NCBI RefSeq assembly: GCF_002000025.1
Contig: NZ_MUZV01000002.1
Span: 365,837-429,836 of the forward strand
Length of the DNA: 64,000 bases
Direction: 5' to 3'
Source of the DNA: Cognaticolwellia aestuarii
GTDB lineage: Bacteria; Pseudomonadota; Gammaproteobacteria; Enterobacterales; Alteromonadaceae
The position numbers and the translations under genes were made by a program. The notes under the pieces are model-generated. The model did no database searches. It was not told the origin of the DNA and worked only from the letters and a program-made list of their open reading frames with translations. Within the stretch, counting starts at the first letter, position 1, and each line of letters opens with the position of its first letter. Shown in pieces: positions 10,320-19,939 of the stretch.

Positions 10320-11416
10320 TATGCTGTTGCTCCTGAATTAGATAATCGCACTAGGTTTGCTAAAGTCTTTGCCGCCACGCCAGAGCTAAGTACTTTGGCG
10401 GCGTGCTGAGCTGCCAATAACAAAGTATCAGCTTGACCATTTAATTGCTCGCGATGAAGGTAGAGCAGTGCCGCACAATTAATGATCACAGCACTGTTAT
10501 GCGCTTCTTGACCTTTACCAGCCAGTATTGCTTTCACCATTTCAGCATTTTCTTGAGGCGTGCCTCCTTTAATATCGGCCAAGGTGTAATTATTTAAGCC
10601 AAAGTCGCTAGGTGTGATCTCTTTTTTAATTAACTGACCATTACAGATCTCAGTGACTTGGGTTTTACCATGCAAAGCGATTTCATCTAAACCGCTACCA
10701 TGTACAACCCAAGCGTGTTTTACGCCAGTTAATAATAGTGCTTGAGCCATTGGGGTAATTAACTCAGGAATATAGACACCAAGTAGCATAATATCGGGCT
10801 TAGCTGGGTTAACCAGCGGTCCTAAAATGTTAAATAAGGTTCTAATTGCCATCGCTTTTCGCACAGGTGCCGCATGCTTAAAGCCCGTGTGATAAGCCGG
10901 AGCATATAAAAAGCAAATGTTTGCTTGTGCTAAACATTCGCTCGCCACTTCGGGTGACATCGTCAAATTAACCCCAAAGGCCTCGAGTAAATCTGCAGAG
11001 CCAGACATGCTCGACACACTTCTATTACCGTGCTTTGCCATTTTCAAGCCACAGGCTGCAGCTAAAAGTGCTGCTGTGGTGGAAATGTTGATGGTATTTG
11101 CACCATCTCCCCCAGTACCAACACAGTCTGCAACTGCCGTTGGTTGGCGAGGGAAATGACTAGCATTAGCACGAATAGCAATCGCGGCGCCGGCTATTTC
11201 AGCTGGCGTTTCACCTTTCATTTTTAATGCGGTCAATATGGCAGCTAAGCGCTCTGGTGCAACATAACCATTAATCACTTGTTCAAAAACATTATGACTT
11301 TGTTGTTGTGTTAACGAATCACCACTGACTAAAGTATTCAGCGCACTGTGTGTAATGTCATCGTTACACCCCGTTGATGTATGTGTAGCTGTGCGGCTAA
11401 GGTCATTTGTTGTCAT
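10319..11416 (-). CDS. trpD: Anthranilate phosphoribosyltransferase
   Basis: 365-residue enzyme that transfers phosphoribose from PRPP to anthranilate. The PRPP-binding GTGGDG motif sits in DCVGTGGDGANTINIST, and KHGNRSVSSMSGSADLLEAFG and RTLFNILGPLVNPA are family signatures. About 20 extra N-terminal residues precede the normal start of the fold. ATG 11416 overlaps the end of trpG by 14 nt. TrpD is separate from TrpG here, unlike the E. coli fusion. Confidence 0.97.
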   Translation of the reverse strand: MTTNDLSRTATHTSTGCNDDITHSALNTLVSGDSLTQQQSHNVFEQVINGYVAPERLAAILTALKMKGETPAEIAGAAIAIRANASHFPRQPTAVADCVGTGGDGANTINISTTAALLAAACGLKMAKHGNRSVSSMSGSADLLEAFGVNLTMSPEVASECLAQANICFLYAPAYHTGFKHAAPVRKAMAIRTLFNILGPLVNPAKPDIMLLGVYIPELITPMAQALLLTGVKHAWVVHGSGLDEIALHGKTQVTEICNGQLIKKEITPSDFGLNNYTLADIKGGTPQENAEMVKAILAGKGQEAHNSAVIINCAALLYLHREQLNGQADTLLLAAQHAAKVLSSGVAAKTLANLVRLSNSGATA

Positions 11417-12119
11417 GTGTATTCCCTTGGGCTTGATTAATAGTTTGCTTGGCTAAAAATGTTAAATGGCTAAGGCTTTGTGCCAATAAATGTGTACCAA
11501 ATGTGGTGAGGATGGATTCAGGATGGAACTGAAAACCAATAGCAGCCTCAGTGCTATGTTCTATCGCCATAGGTAAGGTTATGCCTGCCTTATCGTTAGT
11601 TAAAGCAACCTCAGCTGTTATGGTCAGTTGTTGCGGTACTTTACTGGCAAAAAGTGAATGATAACGAGCAACAGGTAAAGGGTTAGTTATATCTTTAAAA
11701 GCGCCAACATTGTTATGACGCATATTTGAAGACTTACCATGTACCACTTCGGGAGCTCGGCCAATAACACCTCCATAATGCTGTATTAAGGCTTGGTGAC
11801 CTAAACAAATACCTAAAATTGGGAATTGCCCAGCGCAGCGTGCAAGCAATGGCATTAAACAACCGGCATGCGTTGGATCACCGGGGCCAGGAGAAAGCAC
11901 TAAAATAACGCCAGCACTGTTACTTTGCTGTTTTTCTTGTAATTTTTGAAAAATAAACTCGGCGCTGAGTGTATTGCGATAAATAGTCAGTTGATACCCT
12001 AAACAACGAAACTCATCAACCAAGTTATAGGTAAATGAATCAAGATTATCGAGCATGACAATCTCAGGTAAGATATTTGTAGTTGCATTGGCGTTGGCTG
12101 ATAAATGAACCGTAGTCAT
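11403..12119 (-). CDS. trpG: Anthranilate synthase component II (glutamine amidotransferase)
   Basis: 238-residue class I amidotransferase that supplies ammonia from glutamine to TrpE. The triad is Cys105 in GICLGHQA, and His200 and Glu202 in FQFHPES. The LDNLDSFTYNLVDEF start is diagnostic of TrpG/PabA. Its position between trpE and trpD assigns it to tryptophan synthesis. The ATG overlaps the trpE stop (TAATG). About 16 residues precede the domain. Confidence 0.97.
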   Translation of the reverse strand: MTTVHLSANANATTNILPEIVMLDNLDSFTYNLVDEFRCLGYQLTIYRNTLSAEFIFQKLQEKQQSNSAGVILVLSPGPGDPTHAGCLMPLLARCAGQFPILGICLGHQALIQHYGGVIGRAPEVVHGKSSNMRHNNVGAFKDITNPLPVARYHSLFASKVPQQLTITAEVALTNDKAGITLPMAIEHSTEAAIGFQFHPESILTTFGTHLLAQSLSHLTFLAKQTINQAQGNTHDNK

Positions 12120-13825
12120 TATTTAACCTCCTGTGCTGGTGCTGAACTATTTGAGCTTACTGAGGCTCTTTCTTGATGAGAAACGATTAGCTCTTTATCT
12201 TCAGCTTCATTAATCGCACTGATCACCGCTTGTGCTTTTTGTCTGGTTTCATTCGCTTCTGATTGCGGGTCAGAATCGAATACTACGCCTGCACCGGCTT
12301 GAATTTGTGCTTGTTTATTTTTTACAAAAGCTGAACGAATAACGATGCAAGTATCCATGTCCCCATCACCAGTTAAATAGCCAACAGCGCCGCCATAACT
12401 ACCACGACGCTTACCTTCAACTTCTCGTATCAAAGACGTTGCTTTAACTTTTGGCGCGCCGGATAACGTGCCCATATTCATACAAGCTTGGTATGCATGT
12501 AGTGCGTCTAGCTCGAGTTCTAAGGTGCCACAAACACGAGAAACTAAATGCATAACATGAGAATAACGATCAACTTTTAATAAATCGGCAACATGGCGTG
12601 TACCGGGTTGACTCACGCGAGCAATGTCGTTTCGGGCTAAATCAACCAGCATAATGTGCTCAGCTAATTCTTTTTTGTCTAAGCGTAAGTCAAGTTCGAT
12701 ACGGCTGTCTAAATCTGGCGATAAACTGCCATCGGCATTAAAACCCCGTGGGCGGGTACCGGCAATTGGATAAATTTCTACTTGTCGGTTACTTTGTTGG
12801 TATTTTAGCGCTGACTCTGGTGATGCGCCGAAAATACAAAACTCGCTGTCTTGTAAATAAAACATATAAGGGCTTGGGTTACGATGCTTTAATGCTTTGT
12901 AGGCATTTAGAGTGTTTGAGCAAGGTAGGCTAAATGTTCGAGATGGTACGACCTGAAAAATATCACCAGCCAAAATATTTTCTTTTAAGTTGTTAACAAT
13001 GTTACAAAAAGCTTCATCGTCGATGTCACAAGTTGGCGATTTTTTCGTTGCGTTATTTGTTATTGTTTTATTGGGTTTTACGGCAAAGCTTGCGGTAATA
13101 TCGGTCAATAAACGGGTTTTAATCGAGCAAATTTTTGCTAATGCTAGGCTTTGTGCCTGCTGATAATGTTCGCCAGTAAATAGGTTGGCGATGACCTCAC
13201 TTGATTGTTGCTCGTGATCTATTACCACTAATGTTTCGGCTAGGTAATAAACAAAATCAGGGCAGCTGTTCTCGCCATCAGCAACCTCGGGCAGCGTTTC
13301 ACTCATTGCCATCATATCAAACGCAAAAGCACCACCAAGAAATACCGAAAAAGGATGCTGACTACTGTTGGTTAATTGGGTAAATAAACGCAAGCTTTGA
13401 AAAGGATTAACAGCAAGCAAACGTGAACGTTCATCAAGTTGTTGTGTTATCTCGGTGAACGTAGCGGTGAACGCCTGATTATCACCGGTTATCTCAGCAT
13501 CTTGGGCTAAAGCTTGAATGGCAAAAGCAAGCGCATTTTCACCATTTTGACTTAATGCAGTAAAGGTAACCTTATTGGCGTTACAAACAATTTTTACTGC
13601 GGTATCGATCAACAATAAGCTTTTTAATTGATGTTTTTTATCAACTTCGGCTGACTCGAGTAAGAGTGTGTTTGTTTTTTCGGCACATAAAGTGTGAAAA
13701 ACAGCGAGAGGATCGCTTTGGTAACTTAGACTATCAGTGATGGTTGTCACAGCACCAGGCTCAAGCCTATCTTGTGCAGCCTCAAGCTGCGATTTAGTCA
13801 TATTATTTTCTTGGTTATTGCTCAT
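12119..13825 (-). CDS. trpE: Anthranilate synthase component I
   Basis: 568-residue chorismate-utilising enzyme that makes anthranilate with TrpG; first committed step to tryptophan. The tryptophan feedback site LLESAE (55-60, Ser58) is conserved, so allosteric inhibition is expected. The C-terminal catalytic core shows GDIFQVVPSRTF, PSPYMFYL, IAGTRPRG and GAGVVFDSDPQSE. ATG 13825 follows AGGAAG, a good ribosome-binding site. An internal ATG 24 nt on is less well placed. Expression is governed by the leader peptide and attenuator upstream. Confidence 0.98.
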   Translation of the reverse strand: MSNNQENNMTKSQLEAAQDRLEPGAVTTITDSLSYQSDPLAVFHTLCAEKTNTLLLESAEVDKKHQLKSLLLIDTAVKIVCNANKVTFTALSQNGENALAFAIQALAQDAEITGDNQAFTATFTEITQQLDERSRLLAVNPFQSLRLFTQLTNSSQHPFSVFLGGAFAFDMMAMSETLPEVADGENSCPDFVYYLAETLVVIDHEQQSSEVIANLFTGEHYQQAQSLALAKICSIKTRLLTDITASFAVKPNKTITNNATKKSPTCDIDDEAFCNIVNNLKENILAGDIFQVVPSRTFSLPCSNTLNAYKALKHRNPSPYMFYLQDSEFCIFGASPESALKYQQSNRQVEIYPIAGTRPRGFNADGSLSPDLDSRIELDLRLDKKELAEHIMLVDLARNDIARVSQPGTRHVADLLKVDRYSHVMHLVSRVCGTLELELDALHAYQACMNMGTLSGAPKVKATSLIREVEGKRRGSYGGAVGYLTGDGDMDTCIVIRSAFVKNKQAQIQAGAGVVFDSDPQSEANETRQKAQAVISAINEAEDKELIVSHQERASVSSNSSAPAQEVK

Positions 13826-13954
13826 GGGTCTTCCTATTAATCATTTATTTAACAACGGTCATCCAGCGTAAATAGGCAAAAGCCACCATAAGAACCAACG
13901 TTTAACTTTAATTCGTAACATTATAAACTCATTATATTTTCAGTTAATTAAAAG

Positions 13955-13983
13955 CAAAAAACCCGCAATAGGGTGCGGGTTTT
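13955..13983 (-). terminator. trp attenuator terminator
   Basis: On the minus strand AAAACCCGCA and TGCGGGTTTT form a 10-bp stem with a 7-nt loop, and the T run continues to TTTTTT. It sits 37 nt after the trp leader peptide stop and 130 nt before trpE, the expected place for a regulated terminator. Confidence 0.9.
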
Positions 13984-14019
13984 CGAATTTTTTACTTACA
14001 AGTAAACATCACAACCCAA

Positions 14020-14076
14020 TTATGTCGAGTTATGCCACCACCAAATTAAAGAAATAGTTTGTTTTACTTGTATCAT
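14020..14076 (-). CDS. trpL: trp operon leader peptide (18 aa, three consecutive Trp)
   Basis: ATG 14076 to TAA 14020 encodes MIQVKQTISLIWWWHNST. Three adjacent tryptophan codons (TGG TGG TGG) form a stall site that reports charged tRNA-Trp. Enterobacterial TrpL has two. The peptide stop is followed by the attenuator hairpin and then trpE. The reading is direct from sequence and the role follows from position. Its ribosome-binding site is weak (GAGATAAAACAGATA region). Confidence 0.93.
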   Translation of the reverse strand: MIQVKQTISLIWWWHNST

Positions 14077-14112
14077 TATCTGTTTTATCTCAGTAAAATT
14101 GTTTCATTCACT

Positions 14113-14145
14113 TGCCTAAATAGCGACTTGCATTTGTGTTAGGCA
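14113..14145. repeat. Inverted repeat in the trp/rnm divergent promoter region
   Basis: TGCCTAA (14113-14119) and TTAGGCA (14139-14145) form a perfect 7-bp inverted repeat with a 19-nt gap. It is in the 100-bp stretch shared by the promoters of the trp leader (minus) and rnm (plus). It does not resemble the E. coli TrpR operator. It could be an operator for an unknown repressor or chance. Confidence 0.35.
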
Positions 14146-14179
14146 GTTTTAAGTCCCTATAGAAGAACCGATTCACGTA

Positions 14180-15070
14180 ATGATGTCAACCACTGATTTT
14201 ACAAATGAGCAAGATTTTTCAAACTTACGGATTGATCTGCATAGCCATACTAATTGCTCTGATGGCGCACTGACGCCACAGGAGCTGATAGAACGGGCAG
14301 TTAACTTTCAAATTGACGTGTTGGCAATCACCGATCACGACACGGTTAGCGGTCTTGTTAGTGCAAAACAAACTATATTAGAAAAAAATATTCCATTAAC
14401 TTTGATCGATGGTATCGAAATTTCTACCCAGTGGCAGGGCTTTGAAATTCATATTGTCGGATTAAATATCGTTCCTGAGCATCAAGCGTTAGCGACGTTA
14501 ATTTTGCAACAGCAGCAGCGACGAGAAGATCGCGCTATCGCCATGGGGGAAAAACTGGCGAAATGTGGCTTTGACGATGTTTATACCGACGCTAAAGCTA
14601 TGGCGGGCGCAGGTTCAATTACTCGAGCGCATTTTGCGAGAGTTTTATTGCAACGTGGGGTGGTGAGTAAAATGCAATCTGCATTTGATAAGTACATCGG
14701 CAAAGGTAAGCGTGCTTATGTTAATCCTAACTGGTGTAGTATTGAAGACGCAGTAGCGACTATTCATGCGGCAGGCGGTGTTGCAGTAATGGCGCACCCG
14801 ATCCGATATGACCTATCGACGAAATGGCTACGACGCTTAATCGTTGATTTTAAAGCTGCCCAAGGTGATGGTTTAGAAGTGGTGTTACCGCAGATGAATA
14901 ACGAACAACGTAAATTAATGCTAAGCTTCTGTTTAGAATATGATTTACATGCATCTATGGGGTCTGATTTTCATCAGCCAAGTCGTTGGAGCGATTTAGG
15001 ACGTAATTTAGTCATGCCAGAGCAAGCCAAGGGAATTTGGCAGTTATGGCAAGCTACGCCAAGTGATTAA
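14180..15070 (+). CDS. rnm: PHP-domain 5'-3' exoribonuclease/phosphatase (YciV/TrpH family)
   Basis: 296-residue PHP-fold metalloenzyme. The metal-binding motifs are seen as DLHSHTNCSDG (His21, His23), ITDHDT, IVGLNI, VMAHP and SDFHQP. E. coli YciV is RNase AM (Rnm), which trims 5' ends of rRNAs and degrades small RNA fragments. The same role is inferred. The gene is divergent from the trp leader in E. coli too, which supports orthology. ATG 14180 or 14183 are both possible starts. Confidence 0.9.
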   Translation: MMSTTDFTNEQDFSNLRIDLHSHTNCSDGALTPQELIERAVNFQIDVLAITDHDTVSGLVSAKQTILEKNIPLTLIDGIEISTQWQGFEIHIVGLNIVPEHQALATLILQQQQRREDRAIAMGEKLAKCGFDDVYTDAKAMAGAGSITRAHFARVLLQRGVVSKMQSAFDKYIGKGKRAYVNPNWCSIEDAVATIHAAGGVAVMAHPIRYDLSTKWLRRLIVDFKAAQGDGLEVVLPQMNNEQRKLMLSFCLEYDLHASMGSDFHQPSRWSDLGRNLVMPEQAKGIWQLWQATPSD

Positions 15071-15184
15071 AAATAAAACTTGTGCTCGCAATAAAGCTTA
15101 GTTTGATAGTAGGTTTCATCTTAATTCAAATTGACTATTGCCGCACATTGACATGATAAAACTATAATTTAGTTGGAGTGTATT

Positions 15185-15805
15185 ATGAGTCAATTTTTTT
15201 ATGTTCACCCTGATAACCCGCAAGGGCGCTTAATGAAACAAGCCGCGGCTATTATCAACCAAGGTGGTGTTATTGTTTATCCTACCGACTCAGGTTATGC
15301 CTTAGGTTGCCATATTGGTGATAAAAAGGCGCTAGAGCGTATTTGTAATATTCGCTCTATCGATAAAGCTCATAACTTTACCTTAATGTGTTGTGATTTA
15401 TCTGAGTTATCAGAATATACACGCGTTGATAATAGTTACTTTAGGCTATTAAAGAATAATACACCGGGTCCATATACCTTTATTTTCAAAGGTTCGAAAG
15501 AGGTGCCGAAACGGTTATTAAATCCAAAACGCAAAACCATTGGCATTCGTGTACCAGATAATAATATTGCGCAAGCATTGTTAGCTGAATTGGGTGAGCC
15601 GATCATGTCGACAACCTTGATTATGCCTGGGGCTGAAATGGCTGAATTTGACCCAGAGCACATTCGCGATATTTTAGAGCATCAAGTTGATCTGATTATT
15701 AATGGTGGTCATTTGGGCGAACACCCAACTACAGTTATTGATTTTTCTAATGACGAAGTGGAAATTATTCGTGTTGGTGAAGGTGATCCTACGCCGTTTC
15801 AATAA
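15185..15805 (+). CDS. yciO: YciO-type protein of the Sua5/YrdC family
   Basis: 206-residue protein with the Sua5/YciO/YrdC fold that binds nucleotides and dsRNA. Family motifs visible are GGVIVYPTDSGYALGC near the N-terminus, KRKTIGIRVPDN, and GEPIMSTTLIMPG. YciO is a paralogue of the threonylcarbamoyl-AMP synthase TsaC; whether this copy is active is unknown. I took ATG 15185, with TTGGAG upstream, over an upstream TTG at 15173. Follows rnm as in E. coli. Confidence 0.9.
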   Translation: MSQFFYVHPDNPQGRLMKQAAAIINQGGVIVYPTDSGYALGCHIGDKKALERICNIRSIDKAHNFTLMCCDLSELSEYTRVDNSYFRLLKNNTPGPYTFIFKGSKEVPKRLLNPKRKTIGIRVPDNNIAQALLAELGEPIMSTTLIMPGAEMAEFDPEHIRDILEHQVDLIINGGHLGEHPTTVIDFSNDEVEIIRVGEGDPTPFQ

Positions 15806-15878
15806 AATGTTATGAGCAGCTCATCATTAAACTGCCTTAGCACCTGGAGTTATAGCGCTACCATGTTAAAAGTTAACT

Positions 15879-16742
15879 ATGTCTGACCCTAAGACGAACT
15901 TATCAAGTATGAGTAAAGAAGGCCCTAGTCCTAACGCTGGTGTCATGGTACAGCAAGTACTTCCTTTTGCTTTACTGCGCGGAAAAGCCATGGTTGAAAA
16001 GCCACAAGACTTATTTATTCCGCCCGATGCGCTTGAAGTTATTTTAGAAATGTTTGAAGGGCCGCTAGACCTCTTATTATATTTAATTCGCAAGCAAAAA
16101 TTTGATATTTTAGATTTACCTATTGCGCCTATTACCACGCAGTACATGACTTATGTCGATTTAATGAAAGATATTAAACTTGAATTGGCGGCGGAATACT
16201 TAGTCATGGCATCAATTTTAGCGGAAATTAAATCACGATTATTATTACCCAAACAAGCGGTTGAAGAAGATGAAGGCGATCCTCGTGCGGAACTAGTGAG
16301 AAAATTACAAGAATATGAGGTGATCAAAAATGCGGCACAAAACATTGATCAATTACCACGAATTGACCGTGACAGCTTTATTGCTAAGGTAGAATTAGCT
16401 GAAAATTTTATCCCTGAAGTTGCCAACACACAGGTAGACCTAGCGGAGTTAGTTGCCGCCTTGCAAGGCGTAATAAAACGTACACAAGCGTTTGAACATC
16501 ATCATATTCAAAAAGAGTCCTTATCAACCCGTGAACGTATGGCAAAAATAATGGCAACGCTAAAAGAAGCAAAAAACAACCAAAGCTATTGTGACTTTAG
16601 TGATTTATTTACCATTAAAGAAGGAAAACAGGGGGTTGTTGTGACATTTTTAGCTATGCTTGAATTAATTAAAGAGTCGCTAATTACTTGTATTCAAACT
16701 CAGGTTTATGGCGAGATACGGGTAAGTTTACCTAAATCATAA
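15879..16742 (+). CDS. scpA: Segregation and condensation protein A
   Basis: 287-residue kleisin that links SMC heads in the chromosome-condensation complex with ScpB. The kleisin start FEGPLDLLLYLIRKQKFDILDLPI is clear at about residues 60-83, followed by the LAAEYLVMASILAEIKSRLLLP helix and a C-terminal winged-helix segment. The N-terminal ~55 residues are an extension often seen in gammaproteobacteria. Next to scpB, with which it probably forms a transcription unit. Confidence 0.94.
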   Translation: MSDPKTNLSSMSKEGPSPNAGVMVQQVLPFALLRGKAMVEKPQDLFIPPDALEVILEMFEGPLDLLLYLIRKQKFDILDLPIAPITTQYMTYVDLMKDIKLELAAEYLVMASILAEIKSRLLLPKQAVEEDEGDPRAELVRKLQEYEVIKNAAQNIDQLPRIDRDSFIAKVELAENFIPEVANTQVDLAELVAALQGVIKRTQAFEHHHIQKESLSTRERMAKIMATLKEAKNNQSYCDFSDLFTIKEGKQGVVVTFLAMLELIKESLITCIQTQVYGEIRVSLPKS

Positions 16743-16815
16743 TTTAACACTAAAGCGCAGTGTTGATGATTTATGATAGGCCAGTAAATTATTCTAATGA
16801 TAAAAGTAAGTAACA

Positions 16816-17379
16816 ATGATACCTGATAAAATTCGCCACAAAGACATTGATGATGAAAAATTACAACGTTTAGTTGAAGCCGCATTATTCATTGCTGATA
16901 AGCCATTATCTGTGCAATTACTAAAACGGGATTTTTTAATTGAATATCGTGTTAGTAATCTGCGAATACGTGATATAATTATTGCAATTCAGGCTGATTA
17001 TAAAGGTCGTGGTGTTGAGCTTAACAAGGTGGCTTCAGGCTATCGATTTCAAACACCTAGCGACCTAAGTGAAGATTTAGCGCATTTGTACCAAGAAAAA
17101 GCACCAAAATATTCGCGTGCTATTCTAGAAACCTTAGCGTTAATTGCCTACAAACAACCCATAACCCGCGGAGAAATTGAAGATATACGCGGTGTTGCTG
17201 TCAGTAGTCAAATTATTAAGACGCTGACTGATCGACATTGGATTAAAACGGTAGGGCATAAAGAAGTACCCGGTCGGCCTGTGTTATACGCAAGTACACA
17301 AGAGTTTCTTGATTACTTTTCGTTAACCTCGCTTGATCAATTGCCGACATTAATGCCAATAACGGATATTGCTAATTAA
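16816..17379 (+). CDS. scpB: Segregation and condensation protein B
   Basis: 187-residue partner of ScpA made of two winged-helix domains. Conserved stretches are LVEAALFIADKPLSV near the N-terminus and RAILETLALIAYKQPITRGEIEDIRGV with DRHWIKTVGHKEVPGRPVLYAS in the second domain. It lies between scpA (73 nt gap) and rluB, the usual arrangement. Confidence 0.95.
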   Translation: MIPDKIRHKDIDDEKLQRLVEAALFIADKPLSVQLLKRDFLIEYRVSNLRIRDIIIAIQADYKGRGVELNKVASGYRFQTPSDLSEDLAHLYQEKAPKYSRAILETLALIAYKQPITRGEIEDIRGVAVSSQIIKTLTDRHWIKTVGHKEVPGRPVLYASTQEFLDYFSLTSLDQLPTLMPITDIAN

Positions 17380-17509
17380 GCCGTTTAGCTAAAAATCACC
17401 AAAACGCAGGGTGCAATTACCCCTAAATTTAAAGAGACAGAGACGTAATAGTCGTTCGGTTAATATCCTGAACATCTGTGAAGTTACTGACGTGAGAGAG
17501 TTAAGACCT

Positions 17510-18370
17510 ATGTCTGAAAAATTACAAAAAGTACTAGCGAGAGCGGGTGCCGGTTCACGCCGAGAAATGGAAAGTTATATCAGTGCTGGCCGTGTCAGTG
17601 TTGAAGGTAAAACTGCTTATTTAGGCGACCGTGTTGAAGGTAACGAACTTATTCGTGTTGATGGTCATCAAATTAAACTAAAGCCTGTACAAGACGATTT
17701 ATGCCGAGTGTTAATGTATAACAAACCTGAAGGTGAAATGTGTACGCGCAAAGACCCTGAAGGAAGACCAACGGTATTTGATCGCTTACCTAAACTAGAT
17801 GGTAGTCGTTGGGTTGCGGTAGGCCGTTTAGATATAAACACCTCTGGTATGTTACTTTTTACCACTGATGGTGAGCTAGCTAACCGTTTAATGCATCCTT
17901 CTAAACAAGTTGAACGCGAATATGCCGTACGTATATTCGGTGAAGTTAACGAAGCTATGCTACAAACATTACGCCATGGCGTGAAATTAGAAGATGGTCC
18001 TGCGAAGTTTCAAAAAATTACTTACCGTGGTGGTGAAGGGCGTAACCACTGGTTTCATGTTGTGCTATCTGAAGGACGTAATCGTGAAGTGCGTCGTTTA
18101 TGGGAAAGCCAAGATGTACAAGTTAGCCGTTTGATCCGTGTTCGCTACGGCGACATGGAAATGAAACGTCAGTTACCCCTTGGTGGCTGGACTGAACTGA
18201 ATTTACAAGATGTTAATTACTACAGAAAACTGGTTGATTTACCGCCTGAAACACAAAGTAAAGTCAAAGTAGATGAAAAGGCGATGGATAATGCGAAAAG
18301 TAGAAGAATTCGCCGTTCAGTGAAAAAGCATCAACACCGTAGCCAACAAGCAACTAGACGCAGACGCTAA
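17510..18370 (+). CDS. rluB: 23S rRNA pseudouridine(2605) synthase
   Basis: 286-residue RsuA-family synthase. An S4 RNA-binding domain ([25 protein letters not shown]) precedes the catalytic domain with the active aspartate at Asp108 in [10 protein letters not shown] and the [13 protein letters not shown] signature. The C-terminal tail is strongly basic and ends QQATRRRR. The start is ATG 17510. A GTG at 17411 would add 33 unlike residues. Family and scpB linkage support RluB rather than RluE/RluF. Confidence 0.93.
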   Translation: MSEKLQKVLARAGAGSRREMESYISAGRVSVEGKTAYLGDRVEGNELIRVDGHQIKLKPVQDDLCRVLMYNKPEGEMCTRKDPEGRPTVFDRLPKLDGSRWVAVGRLDINTSGMLLFTTDGELANRLMHPSKQVEREYAVRIFGEVNEAMLQTLRHGVKLEDGPAKFQKITYRGGEGRNHWFHVVLSEGRNREVRRLWESQDVQVSRLIRVRYGDMEMKRQLPLGGWTELNLQDVNYYRKLVDLPPETQSKVKVDEKAMDNAKSRRIRRSVKKHQHRSQQATRRRR

Positions 18371-18435
18371 GCTTTAGCAACAAAAGTTTACTTTACTAAC
18401 AGCCGCTTTATTAGTGCATGTTTAGCAAGCTCAAG

Positions 18436-18474
18436 AATGACAAGTTCCCTAAATGGTTGAACTTGTCATTTTTA
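18436..18474 (+). terminator. rluB terminator
   Basis: A 12-bp perfect stem, AATGACAAGTTC / GAACTTGTCATT, with an 11-nt loop is followed by TTTATTT. Confidence 0.88.
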
Positions 18475-18585
18475 TTTGTGTTAAAGGATTAAATTTCATT
18501 TTGGCAAGCGTTAGAAAATAAGATATTGTAAGCCTTAACAGCATTACTCGTTTACCTTAGTCGCCAAATTTATATAGGACAATAC

Positions 18586-19743
18586 GTGCAAGAAACTCTT
18601 GAAAGAATTTACGTCGAAACCTCTGAGCAATTACACCAAGTCTGTCAACGTTATACGCAAGCCTCTGTACTTGCTATTGATACCGAATTTGTTCGTACCC
18701 GCACGCTTTACCCTAAACTAGGCCTGATTCAGATAAATGACGCTAAAACATTAGCGTTAATCGACCCTGTTGCGTTACCAGACTTATCGCCTTTTTGGCA
18801 ATTACTTGAAAGCCCTAGCATTCAAAAAGTATTACATGCCTGTTCTGAAGATCTTGAGGTTTTCCTGACAGCAGGTAATTGTCGACCGGTTAACCTCATT
18901 GATAGTCAAATTATTATGTCATTTTTAGGACACGGTTTATCAATGGGGTATGCGGCGATGATTGCACATTACACTAACATTGAGCTTGATAAATCAGAGT
19001 CGCGAACTGATTGGATGAAACGACCATTAACGACTAAGCAGCTTAACTACGCTGCTGCTGATGTTGAACATTTATTTAATGTTTTACCGCAAGTCATGGC
19101 TGATATAGAAAAGTCAGGTTGGTTAGCTGCTGCTCAAGAAGAAAGTGACATTATGGTTGAGCGTAAGTTTACATCCATCGATGTAAGTCAGTTGTACCTG
19201 AATATTAAAATGGCATGGCGTTTAAATTCCCAGCAGCTCTACCGATTACAACAATTGGCTATTTGGCGTTATCAACAAGCGCAACAAAAAGATCGACCCA
19301 TTGGCTTTATCGCTAAAGATCATACACTGTTGGGGCTAGCACAAGTTAATCCTGAAAATGTTGCGATTATGGCGAATATTGAAGGTGTTGAATACCTTGA
19401 TGTTAAACACAAAGGTAATGCGATGTTGGCGGTATTAAAACGCGTCAATGAAGAGAAAAATGCTGTGCTACCTGAAGTCATTGTTCGATTAGATGAATAT
19501 CCCGGATATAAGCAAAATTTCAAAAAATTAAAAAGTTATATCCATGAATTAAGTGAAGCAACTAATTTACAAGCGGAAAACTTTGCCTCGAAAAAGCAAA
19601 TTAATCAATTTTTATCTTGGTATTTTAAACTTAACGGTGCCGAAAATAAAATTCATTTGGTTGATATTATGCGCGGTTGGCGCAAACCTTTATTCGGTGA
19701 CAAGTTACTCGAATTTGTTGAAAATGGCTTCAAAGTAAATTAA
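18586..19743 (+). CDS. rnd: Ribonuclease D
   Basis: 385-residue 3'-5' exoribonuclease for tRNA 3'-end maturation. The DEDD catalytic set begins with IDTEFVRTRT (Asp32, Glu34), then LHACSEDLEVF, and YAAADVEHL with the DEDDy tyrosine. An HRDC domain (about 210-290) and a second helical domain follow, as in E. coli (375 residues). The start is GTG 18586 with AGGAC upstream; no ATG fits. Confidence 0.95.
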   Translation: MQETLERIYVETSEQLHQVCQRYTQASVLAIDTEFVRTRTLYPKLGLIQINDAKTLALIDPVALPDLSPFWQLLESPSIQKVLHACSEDLEVFLTAGNCRPVNLIDSQIIMSFLGHGLSMGYAAMIAHYTNIELDKSESRTDWMKRPLTTKQLNYAAADVEHLFNVLPQVMADIEKSGWLAAAQEESDIMVERKFTSIDVSQLYLNIKMAWRLNSQQLYRLQQLAIWRYQQAQQKDRPIGFIAKDHTLLGLAQVNPENVAIMANIEGVEYLDVKHKGNAMLAVLKRVNEEKNAVLPEVIVRLDEYPGYKQNFKKLKSYIHELSEATNLQAENFASKKQINQFLSWYFKLNGAENKIHLVDIMRGWRKPLFGDKLLEFVENGFKVN

Positions 19744-19939
19744 ATATTGATGCTAAAGATAATTTGTGGCGAGCAAAGTGTTGCTTTGTATCGCCAATAT
19801 CTTGTCACAATAAAATGTTAGGTTAACTCGATATAGCGGTTGTAAACTGAATAAATATCTTGATTAATACTGTAAAAAAGTCATGTTAAGTCACACAATG
19901 ATAACATTCCCTAAAACCATTCAATCATAGGTCTCCATT

